A DNA stretch of 11,088 nt, taken from assembly GCA_002430605.1 (NCBI GenBank), contig DJBY01000099.1, positions 2,662 through 13,749 on the forward strand. Direction: 5' to 3'. A model generated the notes under the pieces. That model had not been told where the DNA came from, did no database searches, and saw only the letters and a list, made by a program, of their open reading frames with translations. Below are positions 1 to 7,090 of this stretch, one piece after another. A program made the translations under genes and the position numbers. The stretch comes from Opitutia bacterium UBA5964. Its GTDB lineage: Bacteria > Verrucomicrobiota > Verrucomicrobiia > Opitutales > Coraliomargaritaceae. Position 1 is the first letter of the stretch. The number at the start of each line of letters is the position of its first letter.

Positions 1-254
1 AAGACGGAGCAATAGCAGAATCTAAACAACAGGCATGCCAACACGCTCGGCAGCGTGGTTACACAAAGGAAGACTAACTCGAGAATGTCAGGCGGACTTG
101 TTCTGAGCTGAGATTGGGGAAGAGATGAATAATTGAACAAAACAACCAACCAAATAACAACAACGATGAAAGCAACCGCGAGACTGGTGATATACGAGTA
201 CACGAAGACTCGCTTGGGATTCAGCGCTGTTCGAGATGGCTTTTCTTTTTCCAT
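1..254 (-). CDS. N-terminal part of a small membrane protein, cut by the left edge
   Basis: On the minus strand an ATG at 254-252 opens a frame with no stop down to base 1 (84 full codons), so the 3' end lies outside the window. The product starts MEKEKPSRTALNPKR, a basic cytoplasmic-looking leader. A strongly hydrophobic segment follows at about residues 20-40 (core AVAFIVVVIWLVVLF), then a polar stretch with Ser, Pro and Gln, then a second hydrophobic segment at about 57-77 and a Cys-rich end. This is the pattern of a two-pass or larger inner-membrane protein with its N-terminus inside. A purine-rich AAGAGA lies about 10 bases upstream of the ATG. No family is recognised. The other frames here give no protein-like product. 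It is in the same direction as the small genes behind dxs, 128 bp downstream of the nearest. Confidence 0.62.
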   Translation of the reverse strand, partial: MEKEKPSRTALNPKRVFVYSYITSLAVAFIVVVIWLVVLFNYSSLPQSQLRTSPPDILELVFLCVTTLPSVLACLLFRFCYCSV

Positions 255-382
255 TGGTCGTGTCTCTTTTCATTTCTTACCGAACGTTAGAGATGTAACC
301 ACGGCGCGTAAGCGACATGGTCACCATCGACTGGTTGGCGCGTGAATATGACGAATCCAAGCTTTTTGCCACCGTCAATTCC

Positions 383-508
383 CTAGACTGCCTGCGTTGC
401 AGTCATTCCAGTCACAATAGTGCGCATCCCTCCATCGGATCCGAATTGATCCGGGCATCCAACAAGTAAGATCAGCATGACGGAGATAACAGGAAGGTTG
501 AGGATCAT
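383..508 (-). CDS. Possible 41-residue lipoprotein-like peptide
   Basis: The ATG at 508-506 overlaps the stop of the preceding 85-residue gene in an ATGA arrangement, the usual sign of translational coupling. The product begins MILNLPVISVMLILLVGC. This is a short hydrophobic stretch ending in a lipobox-like LVGC, with Cys18 as the candidate lipidated residue, and is followed by only 23 polar residues (PDQFGSDGGMRTIV...). Such tiny lipoproteins anchor in the cell envelope, but their functions vary and none is assigned here. The frame can be extended upstream to 622, but that part is unlike a protein and lies inside the other gene. A 6-bp stem hairpin (386-391 with 399-404) lies at the very end of the coding region. 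Reality is uncertain because of the length. A competing 50-codon plus-strand frame at 317-469 covers part of it. Confidence 0.42.
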   Translation of the reverse strand: MILNLPVISVMLILLVGCPDQFGSDGGMRTIVTGMTATQAV

Positions 509-762
509 CTTGATTCCAGGGCTTCTTTCTCTGATTTTCTTCTTTTCTTTATAAATGTGTTGAGGCTCATACAAGTGCCTATGAGAATTCCAATACCTGA
601 TACATACTTTAATTGGGTGCATCTGGCAGACTTCGATAGATATTCTTTCTTCTGTTCTTCTTGGATTTGATCCCAGTCTTGGAAGGGAATGCTGAAAGGG
701 TCCGAAACTGCTGCAACAATTAAAAGGAGTAGGCTGATTGAGATGATTAGAATTCCCTTCAT
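505..762 (-). CDS. Small membrane protein of unknown function (85 aa)
   Basis: It starts only 3 bp after the dxs stop codon, so it is almost certainly on the dxs transcript. Residues 3-19 form a hydrophobic N-terminal segment (IISISLLLLIVAAV core). A polar, Gln/Glu/Lys-rich middle (about 21-52) follows, then a second hydrophobic segment (about 54-70, VSGIGILIGTCMSL) and a strongly basic tail (KKRRKSEKEALESR). The positive tail after the second segment suggests two membrane passes with both ends inside, or a cleaved signal followed by one anchor. No family is recognised. The region is visibly AT-richer than dxs, hinting at a fast-evolving or acquired gene. There is no good ribosome-binding site. 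Close spacing after dxs may allow re-initiation. Confidence 0.6.
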   Translation of the reverse strand: MKGILIISISLLLLIVAAVSDPFSIPFQDWDQIQEEQKKEYLSKSARCTQLKYVSGIGILIGTCMSLNTFIKKRRKSEKEALESR

Positions 763-765
763 TTT

Positions 766-2679
766 TTATAAACTTACGTCTTTTGAGAGATTAGTCAAGC
801 CGAATGCGCGGTAGCGCTTGAGCACTTTTTGTAGGATCGACTCGGGATCGATGCCGACGCGCTTGCGCAGTGCCGCCACGGAGTTGCCGTGTTCGACAAA
901 TACATCGGGCCAGCCGATACGCTCGACGGGGCGTAGGCAGTGGCCGTCTTGCAGCGCTTCCATGATCGCGGTGCCGAAGCCGCCGCTGATGACGTTGTCT
1001 TCCATCGTGACAATAAGCTTACAGCCTTGCGCGGATGACAGGAGCAGTTCGGTGTCGAGTGGTTTGACGAAGCGTGCATTGATCACACCGGCTTGAATGC
1101 CGTTTGCATGAAGCTGTTGGGCTAGTTGCTCTGCGTCGGCGACCATCGAGCCGATTGCCCAAATCTCGATTTCGCCTTCTTCTTGTAGGCGTTCGGCTTT
1201 GCCGATTTCGAGGGCTTCGGGCATCTCTTTGATCGGCGTGCCAACGCCTTCACCGCGGGGGTAGCGCACAAAGGAGGGGCCTTGATAGGCGATGCCGGTA
1301 GCCATCATATCGGCAAGCTCGTCTTCGTTCGAGGGAGCCATGACGACTACACCCGGAATGTTACGCAAATAAGTGAGGTCGAATAGGCCGTGGTGTGTAG
1401 CGCCGTCATTGGGCGAGAGGCCAGCGCGGTCCATACAGAACATCACTGGTAGGTTTTGCAGGGCTACGTCGTGGATGAGCTGGTCGAAGGCGCGCTGCAA
1501 AAAGGTCGAGTAGATCGCGCAAACTGGATGAAATCCGGAGGTGGCCATGCCGGCTGCAGAGAGCACCGCGTGTTCTTCGGCGATGCCGACATCCATGAAT
1601 TGATCCGGTAGTTCTTTCTCTAGAATATTGAGCCCAGTGCCGGCTGGCATCGCTGCGGTGATGCCGATAATACTTTTATCTGCCTTGGCGAGTTTGACCA
1701 AGGTTCGGCCCATTACGTCTTGATATTTTGGCGCTGCACCGGCGGCCGCTGGTGCGCCTTTGCCAGTCTTTACATCAAAGGGGCTTGCGCCGTGGAAGCT
1801 CTCGGGGTTTTTGATGGCGACGTCGTAGCCTTTGCCCTTGGTGGTCAAAATGTGCAGCAATATTGGCTGCTCTGATTGTTTGGCAAATTCGAGGTAGTGC
1901 TCGACCTGCTTCTGGTCGTGACCATCGATGGGACCAATGTAGCGCACGTTGAATTTCTCAAACAGTGAGGACGGCACGAAGAAGTCTTTGGTCTCCTTCT
2001 TCCACTTTGATCCGAACTGGATGATGGTTTCGCCGCCTGGGACTTTTTGCAACAGCGACTCGAAATCGTCATTCAGCCTGTTGTAGAGCGGGTTAGTGAT
2101 CAGCTCGTTGAAATAGCGTGGCAGCGCGCCGACATTCTTGGCGATCGACCATTTGTTGTCGTTGAGAATAATGATCAGTCGCTTGGTCGAGGTGGCGACG
2201 TTGTTGAGCGCTTCCATGGTGATGCCACAGGTGAAGGCGGCGTCTCCACAAAGGGCGACGACATGCTCGTCCGAGCCGCGCTTGTCACGCGCAGTGGCCA
2301 TCCCGAGTGCGGCTGAAAGTGCGGTGCCGGCATGGCCCGCGCCAAAGGCATCATGCTCGCTTTCGCTACGGTTCAAAAAGCCACTGAGACCGTCGCATTG
2401 GCGAATCTTGTCGAACGCTGCACCGTTGCGGCCGGTGAGGAGCTTGTGCACATAGCCTTGGTGGGCCACGTCGAATACGAAGCGGTCTTTCGGGGTGTTG
2501 AAGACCCGATGCAGGCCGATGGTGAGCTCGACGACGCCGAGATTGGGCCCGACATGTCCACCGTTTTGCGAGGTGGCTGAGATGATGCGTTCGCGTATTT
2601 CAGCGGCGAGCACTGGCAGCTCTGCCTCGGATAACTGTTTTACGTCGTCGGGGGATTGAATCCGCTCTAATAGGCCCAT
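766..2679 (-). CDS. dxs: 1-deoxy-D-xylulose-5-phosphate synthase
   Basis: DXS joins pyruvate and glyceraldehyde 3-phosphate, using thiamine diphosphate, to make DXP. This is the entry step of the MEP isoprenoid pathway and also feeds thiamine and pyridoxal synthesis. At 637 residues it has normal family length and covers the whole fold. Visible landmarks are DVAHQGYVHKLLTGR (70-84), the ThDP/Mg motif from GDA (145-147) to NDN (173-175), IDGHD (251-255), the catalytic Glu in GIAEEHAV (Glu368), DRAG (417-420), THHG (428-431) and RYPRG (472-476). The motif begins GDA where many family members have GDG, while the Asp and Asn ligands are kept. The ATG at 2679 is chosen because MGLLERIQSPDDVKQL matches the family N-terminus. 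Only a very close AAGAG precedes it. It lies 49 bp behind xseB, a common pairing, but without the ispA gene found between them in E. coli. Confidence 0.97.
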   Translation of the reverse strand: MGLLERIQSPDDVKQLSEAELPVLAAEIRERIISATSQNGGHVGPNLGVVELTIGLHRVFNTPKDRFVFDVAHQGYVHKLLTGRNGAAFDKIRQCDGLSGFLNRSESEHDAFGAGHAGTALSAALGMATARDKRGSDEHVVALCGDAAFTCGITMEALNNVATSTKRLIIILNDNKWSIAKNVGALPRYFNELITNPLYNRLNDDFESLLQKVPGGETIIQFGSKWKKETKDFFVPSSLFEKFNVRYIGPIDGHDQKQVEHYLEFAKQSEQPILLHILTTKGKGYDVAIKNPESFHGASPFDVKTGKGAPAAAGAAPKYQDVMGRTLVKLAKADKSIIGITAAMPAGTGLNILEKELPDQFMDVGIAEEHAVLSAAGMATSGFHPVCAIYSTFLQRAFDQLIHDVALQNLPVMFCMDRAGLSPNDGATHHGLFDLTYLRNIPGVVVMAPSNEDELADMMATGIAYQGPSFVRYPRGEGVGTPIKEMPEALEIGKAERLQEEGEIEIWAIGSMVADAEQLAQQLHANGIQAGVINARFVKPLDTELLLSSAQGCKLIVTMEDNVISGGFGTAIMEALQDGHCLRPVERIGWPDVFVEHGNSVAALRKRVGIDPESILQKVLKRYRAFGLTNLSKDVSL

Positions 2680-2728
2680 ACTCTTAAAAAATTTGCTGGT
2701 TACGTTGCGCGGTGTGTGCCGTTTGAGA

Positions 2729-2968
2729 CTAGGCCTCGCTGGTATCGTCTTCGAAGGGCTCGACCTCGCCGGTCTTGATATTGAGCTTTTCGATCTTTAG
2801 TTCCGCTTCTTTGAGCTTTTGTTGGCAGTTTTTCAAGAGGTTCGAGCCTTCTTCAAACTTAGCAACCAGATCAGCAAGTGGTGTGTCACCACTTTCCATG
2901 GATTCGAGAATGGCTTCAAGGCGGCCAAGGGCGTCCTCAAAGGTGAGTGTGTCGTTTTTCTTTGGCAT
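2729..2968 (-). CDS. xseB: Exodeoxyribonuclease VII small subunit
   Basis: XseB is the small, multi-copy subunit that binds the large subunit XseA to form exonuclease VII, which degrades single-stranded DNA from both ends in the cytoplasm. The 79-residue product shows the family signature: LTFEDALGRLEAILESMESGD at about 8-28, then PLADLVAKFEEG and a coiled-coil-like helix LLKNCQQKLKEAELKIEKL. It ends in an acidic tail (VEPFEDDTSEA). The length matches the family (about 60-85). No xseA is in the window, so the large subunit must be encoded elsewhere. There is no Shine-Dalgarno sequence. The ATG is preceded by TTTTAAAC. The gene lies between the DRTGG protein gene (100 bp upstream) and dxs (49 bp downstream), probably on one transcript. 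Confidence 0.95.
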   Translation of the reverse strand: MPKKNDTLTFEDALGRLEAILESMESGDTPLADLVAKFEEGSNLLKNCQQKLKEAELKIEKLNIKTGEVEPFEDDTSEA

Positions 2969-3068
2969 GTTTAAAAGAGAAGCGAGAGCTTTATTGGGTC
3001 AAGTCTGATGCGTCGAGCAAAGATGCCAGAAGTTTTGTGCTGGTTCGGAATGATGGTGACTGAGCGGA

Positions 3069-4241
3069 CTAGATACTCTCCGCAATGCTGCTTTCGGTTT
3101 GAAAGGCGTTGCAGATCACATCGAGATCGATGTTTTTTGAAATTAGGTCCTTAATGATCGGAATTTTATCGGTATCGCTGGGCTGGGTCTTGACGGTCAT
3201 TTGGGTGATTTTCGATGCCACGGCATAGCTATCGTCCTGACAGATGATCACGGGAATGTTCGTTTTTGCGATCATCTCCATTAGCTTCGGATGCGGTAGC
3301 ACATTGCGCGTGAGAATAATGCCGGAAACGACTTTTTCGCCGGCGATACTCTCTGCGGCAATGGCGCCGAGCAGGATGTCTTCGCGGTCGCCCGGCGTGA
3401 TGATCAGTGAACCTCGCTCCAGTAGCTCGACGAGGCCTTTGGCGGCCATTGCACCGATCAAGACTTTTTCGACCCGCTCTGTGGCTCCGTGCTCGCGGCC
3501 GTTTAGCCAGCGGCCATTCACTTCCTCGACCACTTGGTTGAGCTTCGGTACGATCAGTTTCTTTTCCACCGGAATACAGCCGAGCAGTGGGATGCCCATC
3601 CGCTCTAGAGCGATTTGGCAGTATTTCTCGATCATCGCCAATTTATCGGCTTCGACTTTGTTAATAATCGCGCCAATCACTTCCACGCCTGCTTGTGCAA
3701 ACAGGGCTTTGTTCAGCGCTATTTCGTCAATTGGACGACCGATGCCGCCGCGCGCGACGATGATGACTTTGGCTTTGAGTAGCTTGGCGACGTCTGCGTT
3801 GGACAAATTAAACACCGAGCCCACACCCGCATGGCCTGTGCCTTCGATGATGATGTAATCTTTCTCAAAAGCGGCACGGTCGAATGCGCGACACATTTTA
3901 TCAATAACGGTGGCACGGTTCTTGTACGGGTCGTCCAGGAATTCGCGCGTGAAGGTCGGATGGATCGCAATCGGGCTCATTGCACCGATCGGCACTTTGA
4001 TGTCGAAGATCTTATCGAGCAGCACTGAGTCTTCGTCGATTTGGTGACCTTCGATTTCTACGAAGCGTTGCCCGACCGGCTTAATAAAACCAACCTTTGG
4101 AGTAAAACTTCGCAACGCGGCAAACAGCGCTAAGCTGGTGGTCGTCTTGCCATCGTTCATTCGCGTCGCGGCAATGAAAATACGCTTGGTGGTCGTATTC
4201 CTAGGAGCGGTGAGGAGCTCGGTGTCGTCTGACTGGTGCAT
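3069..4241 (-). CDS. BioD-like P-loop and DRTGG-domain protein (stand-alone Pta N-terminal region)
   Basis: The 390-residue product has a dethiobiotin-synthetase-like nucleotide-binding domain followed by a DRTGG domain. That is the arrangement of the N-terminal regulatory half of long phosphotransacetylases such as E. coli Pta, but here without the catalytic domain. The P-loop is at about 25-34 (ATRMNDGKTT). It keeps the GKT core, though the first Gly of the Walker A motif is replaced. A Walker-B-like IIIEGTGHAGVGS lies at about 130-142, then RGGIGRPIDE (164-173). The DRTGG part spans roughly 255-375 and includes PGDREDILLGAIA (283-295). In long Pta this half mediates oligomerisation and response to metabolites. 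Here the protein probably acts with the Pta encoded 47 bp upstream, which is inference. The ATG at 4241 is kept because the only other early Met lies inside the P-loop. There is no Shine-Dalgarno sequence. Confidence 0.85.
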   Translation of the reverse strand: MHQSDDTELLTAPRNTTTKRIFIAATRMNDGKTTTSLALFAALRSFTPKVGFIKPVGQRFVEIEGHQIDEDSVLLDKIFDIKVPIGAMSPIAIHPTFTREFLDDPYKNRATVIDKMCRAFDRAAFEKDYIIIEGTGHAGVGSVFNLSNADVAKLLKAKVIIVARGGIGRPIDEIALNKALFAQAGVEVIGAIINKVEADKLAMIEKYCQIALERMGIPLLGCIPVEKKLIVPKLNQVVEEVNGRWLNGREHGATERVEKVLIGAMAAKGLVELLERGSLIITPGDREDILLGAIAAESIAGEKVVSGIILTRNVLPHPKLMEMIAKTNIPVIICQDDSYAVASKITQMTVKTQPSDTDKIPIIKDLISKNIDLDVICNAFQTESSIAESI

Positions 4242-4288
4242 CGTTTAGTCGGTTTGTGGATATCGAAGCGTTCGAGGAATGATCGAAA

Positions 4289-5359
4289 TTAGTCGATGAT
4301 GGTGACGTCTTCGTTCAAGTCGTCACTGCCAGTGGGATAGAGTAGCTTGTGATCGATCGCCTGAGAGGCGACCATTACGGCAGTGCCGAAGATATCGCTG
4401 GCAGTGGCGCCGCGGCTGATTTCAGCTGCGGGTTTGCTTAGGCCAGTAAGGATAGGGCCATAGTTGCGTGCGCGAGTCAAAACGTGGACGAGTTTGGAAG
4501 CGATGTTGGCTGAGTGTAGATCTGGAAAGATTAGCACGTTGGCACTGCCGGCGACGGTGCCTTCGATATTCTTACTTCTAGCCACGATTGGGTCCAGCGC
4601 GGCATCGACCTGCAGTTCGCCATCGATGTCCATCGGGATGCCGAGCTCTTGGGCTTTTTTGCGGGCCATCATCGTGGCGGCCTTCATCTTGGCCACTGTC
4701 GGATTTTTACTGGAAGCACTCTTGCTGGTGTAGCTGAGCAGCGCGACGCGTGGCTTCGTGTTGGTCAAGTGGTAGCTTAGCGCTGCAGTGGTAACCGCAA
4801 TGTCACAGAGTTGTGCGGCGGTCGGATCTGGGATGACGGCGCAGTCGGCTAGGAAGAGTTCGCGGTCTTTACCAGTCTCTGGGTCTTCGAGATCGAAGAT
4901 GTTGAGCGACGACATATTGGCGACGTTCTCGTGCAGAGGGATGATCTGCAACAATGGACGCAGCGAGCTGGATGCCTTGCTGGTCGCGCCGGATACGATG
5001 GCGTCTGCCTGTCCGGTGGCGAGCATGAGGGTCGCAAAGTAGTTGGTGTTGTCCAAATAGTCCGCGGCTTCTTTGTCGTTCATCTTCTTGAAGCGACGCA
5101 GCCCTTGGAATTTGCTGACGAAGTTATCCCATTCGCTGCTGCGGCGGGGCTCGATGATGCGGATGTGCTCGAGGCTGATGTCGAGCTTCTCGGCGTTGGA
5201 CTTAATTTGTGCGCGATCACCGATTAGGATCGGGATGCCCAGCCCGCGCGTGGCAAATTTGCGGGCGGCTTGCAGGATACGAGGGTCGGCGCCTTCGGGG
5301 AAGACCACTCGTTTCGGGTGACGTTTGAGGCGTTCGGCAAGTTTGGCGATAAGTGGCAT
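4289..5359 (-). CDS. pta: Phosphate acetyltransferase (short, catalytic-domain form)
   Basis: Pta interconverts acetyl-CoA plus phosphate and acetyl phosphate plus CoA, linking central carbon flow to acetate and acetyl phosphate. The 356 residues correspond to the catalytic PTA/PTB domain only. Visible landmarks are RVVFPEGADPRIL (17-29), VSGATSKASSSLRPLLQ (122-138, with Arg134), FLADCAVIPDPTAAQL (169-184), MDIDGELQVDAALDP (243-257) and EISRGATASDIFGTA (313-327). The last holds the Ser-Arg pair (315-316) and Asp322 at places known to matter in this family. The acidic C-terminus (DDLNEDVTIID) is unusual-looking but short. It is the first gene of a minus-strand run pta, DRTGG protein, xseB, dxs. 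No acetate kinase gene is present nearby. Translation starts without a visible ribosome-binding site (TTTAAATACG before ATG). Confidence 0.95.
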   Translation of the reverse strand: MPLIAKLAERLKRHPKRVVFPEGADPRILQAARKFATRGLGIPILIGDRAQIKSNAEKLDISLEHIRIIEPRRSSEWDNFVSKFQGLRRFKKMNDKEAADYLDNTNYFATLMLATGQADAIVSGATSKASSSLRPLLQIIPLHENVANMSSLNIFDLEDPETGKDRELFLADCAVIPDPTAAQLCDIAVTTAALSYHLTNTKPRVALLSYTSKSASSKNPTVAKMKAATMMARKKAQELGIPMDIDGELQVDAALDPIVARSKNIEGTVAGSANVLIFPDLHSANIASKLVHVLTRARNYGPILTGLSKPAAEISRGATASDIFGTAVMVASQAIDHKLLYPTGSDDLNEDVTIID

Positions 5360-5395
5360 CGTATTTAAATGAGATGGGTTATGGTGAAATTAAAT

Positions 5396-5410
5396 AGGGT
5401 AATTGACCCT
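5396..5410. promoter_or_regulatory. 15-bp inverted repeat in the pta/murJ divergent region
   Basis: The sequence AGGGT-AATTG-ACCCT is a perfect 5-bp inverted repeat with a 5-base centre. It sits 37 bp upstream of the pta ATG and about 120 bp upstream of the murJ ATG, in the only region that can hold promoters for both. Its size and place suit a dimeric regulator's operator, but five-base arms also arise by chance. Possible promoter parts nearby are TTGACC at 5403-5408 (inside the repeat) and a -10-like TATACA at 5457-5462 for the murJ direction. They are not properly spaced to each other, so no promoter is claimed. Confidence 0.25.
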
Positions 5411-5530
5411 GAAAGAGAGATGAAAGTTAAAAACATCTTCTTGGTAGAGCATGAAATATACAATTGCCAAAGTTTTTTCTGAGGTAGTTTCTTGTGCTTG
5501 GTCGGTTTTGTTAGTCGCCGACGTCCAATT

Positions 5531-7090
5531 ATGCTCAAAAATCTTAAAAATATCGTAGTCGTCAGTCTTTCGACGGTCGGCTCGCGCGTGCTGGGATTGG
5601 TGCGTGATATTCTTATTTTTGCGGCTCTGGGAGCGAGCGCTTGGAATGATGCGTTTATTTTGGCATTTACTTTGCCCAACCTCTTTCGCCGTTTACTCGG
5701 GGAAGGCGCGCTGACTTCGGCGATGGTGCCGATCTTCTCCGATGTGCTGCATCGAGCTGGACGCTCTGAGGCCTTTGCCTTTTTTAATCAAGTGCTGCTG
5801 CGCCTGTTAATCATACTGTCGGCTCTCGTTGTCAGTGGAATGGTGTTATTTGGTTCGCTGGCTCGCTGCGGAATGCTGTCCGATCGTTGGTCGCTGGGCG
5901 CAGAACTGGCGGTAGTGTTGCTGCCGTATATGATTTTTATCTGCCTCGCGGCGATTGTTTCGGCGGGCCTCAATCTACTCGGGCGTTTCGCCATTGCCGC
6001 CAGTACGCCAATACTGCTCAACCTCGCGATGATTGCTGCCTTAGCCGCGGGGATGTGGCTGAGTCAGGATCAGGCGCAGATTGTGTATTGGCTTTGCGGT
6101 GGTGTGTTGTTTGGCGGGTTGTTGCAGTTGCTGGTGCCCGCGTGGGATTTGGCGCGTCAAGGTTGGCGTCCACGTATTGAGTCGCGCGGCTCAACTGAAA
6201 TGAGTGAGTTGTGGCGATTATTTTTACCCGGCCTCATGGGGGCGGCAATCTTACAGGTTAATATTTTGGTGTCACGGCTGTTGGCGTATTCGCTCGATGA
6301 GTCGGCAGTATCGGTGCTTTACCTTGCCAGTCGGTTGATGGAGTTGCCGTTGGGCATTTTCACGGTCGCCGTGGCTACCGTTTTTTTTCCGCTGTTGGCA
6401 CGGGCAGTGTCGGATCAGGATGACCATGCTTTCGCGGGTGCCTTGACTCAAGGCATGCGTCTGGTGGTGGGGATCTCGCTGCCCGCAGGTATCGGGTTAG
6501 TCGTTCTCGGTCAGCCGATTTTGGAGCTGCTGTTTCGATGGGGCGCGTTTAGCACGCAGAACGTCACGCAAACCATACCGCTGATTGCGATCTATGGCTT
6601 AGGCTTACCATTTTACTCAGCGGCGACGTTTGCCACCCGCGGGTTGCATGCCTGTAAAGATATGAAGACGCCGGTCCGTGTGGCGGGGCTGTGCTTGCTG
6701 GTGAATTTAATCTGCGGCGTGGTGCTGATGCAGTTTTACGGCGCGAGCGGTTTGGCAGCTGGCAATGTGCTCGCGGCGGTGGTGCAGTCGGCCTGTCTCT
6801 GGCGTGCCTTATCCAAGCGTCGCAGCGAGGTCGGTTTTTCGCAACTGCGCGGTGCCTTTGCTAAAGTGCTCTGTGCCGGCGTGGCGATGGGCTTGTTCTG
6901 CGTGTTGGGCCACGCGCTCGTGCTGAGTTTCGATCTGGCCGATAAATTAAACGCCGCGGTCATCGTCGGGGTGTTGGTGCCCAGTGGCGCGGCACTCTAT
7001 TTCGGTCTGTTATATCTGTTGAAGTTCGAAGAGTTGGATGCACTTGCCCGAATGCTGCGCCGCTTCATCCCCAAGCGCAGGGCGAGCTAA
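5531..7090 (+). CDS. murJ: Lipid II flippase MurJ
   Basis: MurJ is a MOP-superfamily transporter that flips the peptidoglycan precursor lipid II across the inner membrane. From the ATG at 5531 the product is 519 residues, the normal length, with about 14 hydrophobic segments. The N-terminus MLKNLKNIVVVSLSTVGSRV is typical. Charged residues known to be important in E. coli MurJ have clear counterparts: Arg19 and Arg25 in SRVLGLVRD, Asp40 in NDAF, Arg53 in LPNLFRRLLGEGAL, and Arg268 in ASRLMELP. Start choice is open. The ATG fits family alignments but has no ribosome-binding site, whereas an in-frame TTG at 5492 has GAGGT six bases upstream and would add 13 residues (MCLVGFVSRRRPI). It is divergent from pta, and argH follows in the same direction after 322 bp. 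Confidence 0.95.
   Translation: MLKNLKNIVVVSLSTVGSRVLGLVRDILIFAALGASAWNDAFILAFTLPNLFRRLLGEGALTSAMVPIFSDVLHRAGRSEAFAFFNQVLLRLLIILSALVVSGMVLFGSLARCGMLSDRWSLGAELAVVLLPYMIFICLAAIVSAGLNLLGRFAIAASTPILLNLAMIAALAAGMWLSQDQAQIVYWLCGGVLFGGLLQLLVPAWDLARQGWRPRIESRGSTEMSELWRLFLPGLMGAAILQVNILVSRLLAYSLDESAVSVLYLASRLMELPLGIFTVAVATVFFPLLARAVSDQDDHAFAGALTQGMRLVVGISLPAGIGLVVLGQPILELLFRWGAFSTQNVTQTIPLIAIYGLGLPFYSAATFATRGLHACKDMKTPVRVAGLCLLVNLICGVVLMQFYGASGLAAGNVLAAVVQSACLWRALSKRRSEVGFSQLRGAFAKVLCAGVAMGLFCVLGHALVLSFDLADKLNAAVIVGVLVPSGAALYFGLLYLLKFEELDALARMLRRFIPKRRAS

Noticed and set aside
88..273. 61-codon minus-strand frame
   Set aside because: It is the neighbouring frame of the truncated membrane protein. The other frame has the clear hydrophobic segments and basic leader.
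133..345. 70-codon plus-strand frame starting with TTG
   Set aside because: It overlaps the more convincing membrane-protein frame on the minus strand, has a rare start and shows no protein-like pattern.
317..469. 50-codon plus-strand frame beginning MVTIDWLAREYDESK
   Set aside because: The start looks fairly protein-like but the end is Ser/His-rich and random-looking, and there is no ribosome-binding site. It competes with the ATGA-coupled minus-strand peptide, so it is left undecided and not called.
2969..3068. TTGACC on the minus strand (3002-2997) as a -35 element for xseB
   Set aside because: No -10 hexamer at 16-18 bp spacing. The closest AT-rich TTTTAA is 20 bp away and almost touches the start codon.
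3244..3858. 204-codon plus-strand frame antisense to the DRTGG gene
   Set aside because: Ser/Arg/Pro-rich shadow of a well-supported coding region.
5365..5679. 104-codon minus-strand frame between pta and murJ
   Set aside because: It covers the 5' end of murJ and the divergent promoter region. Composition is basic and random-looking.
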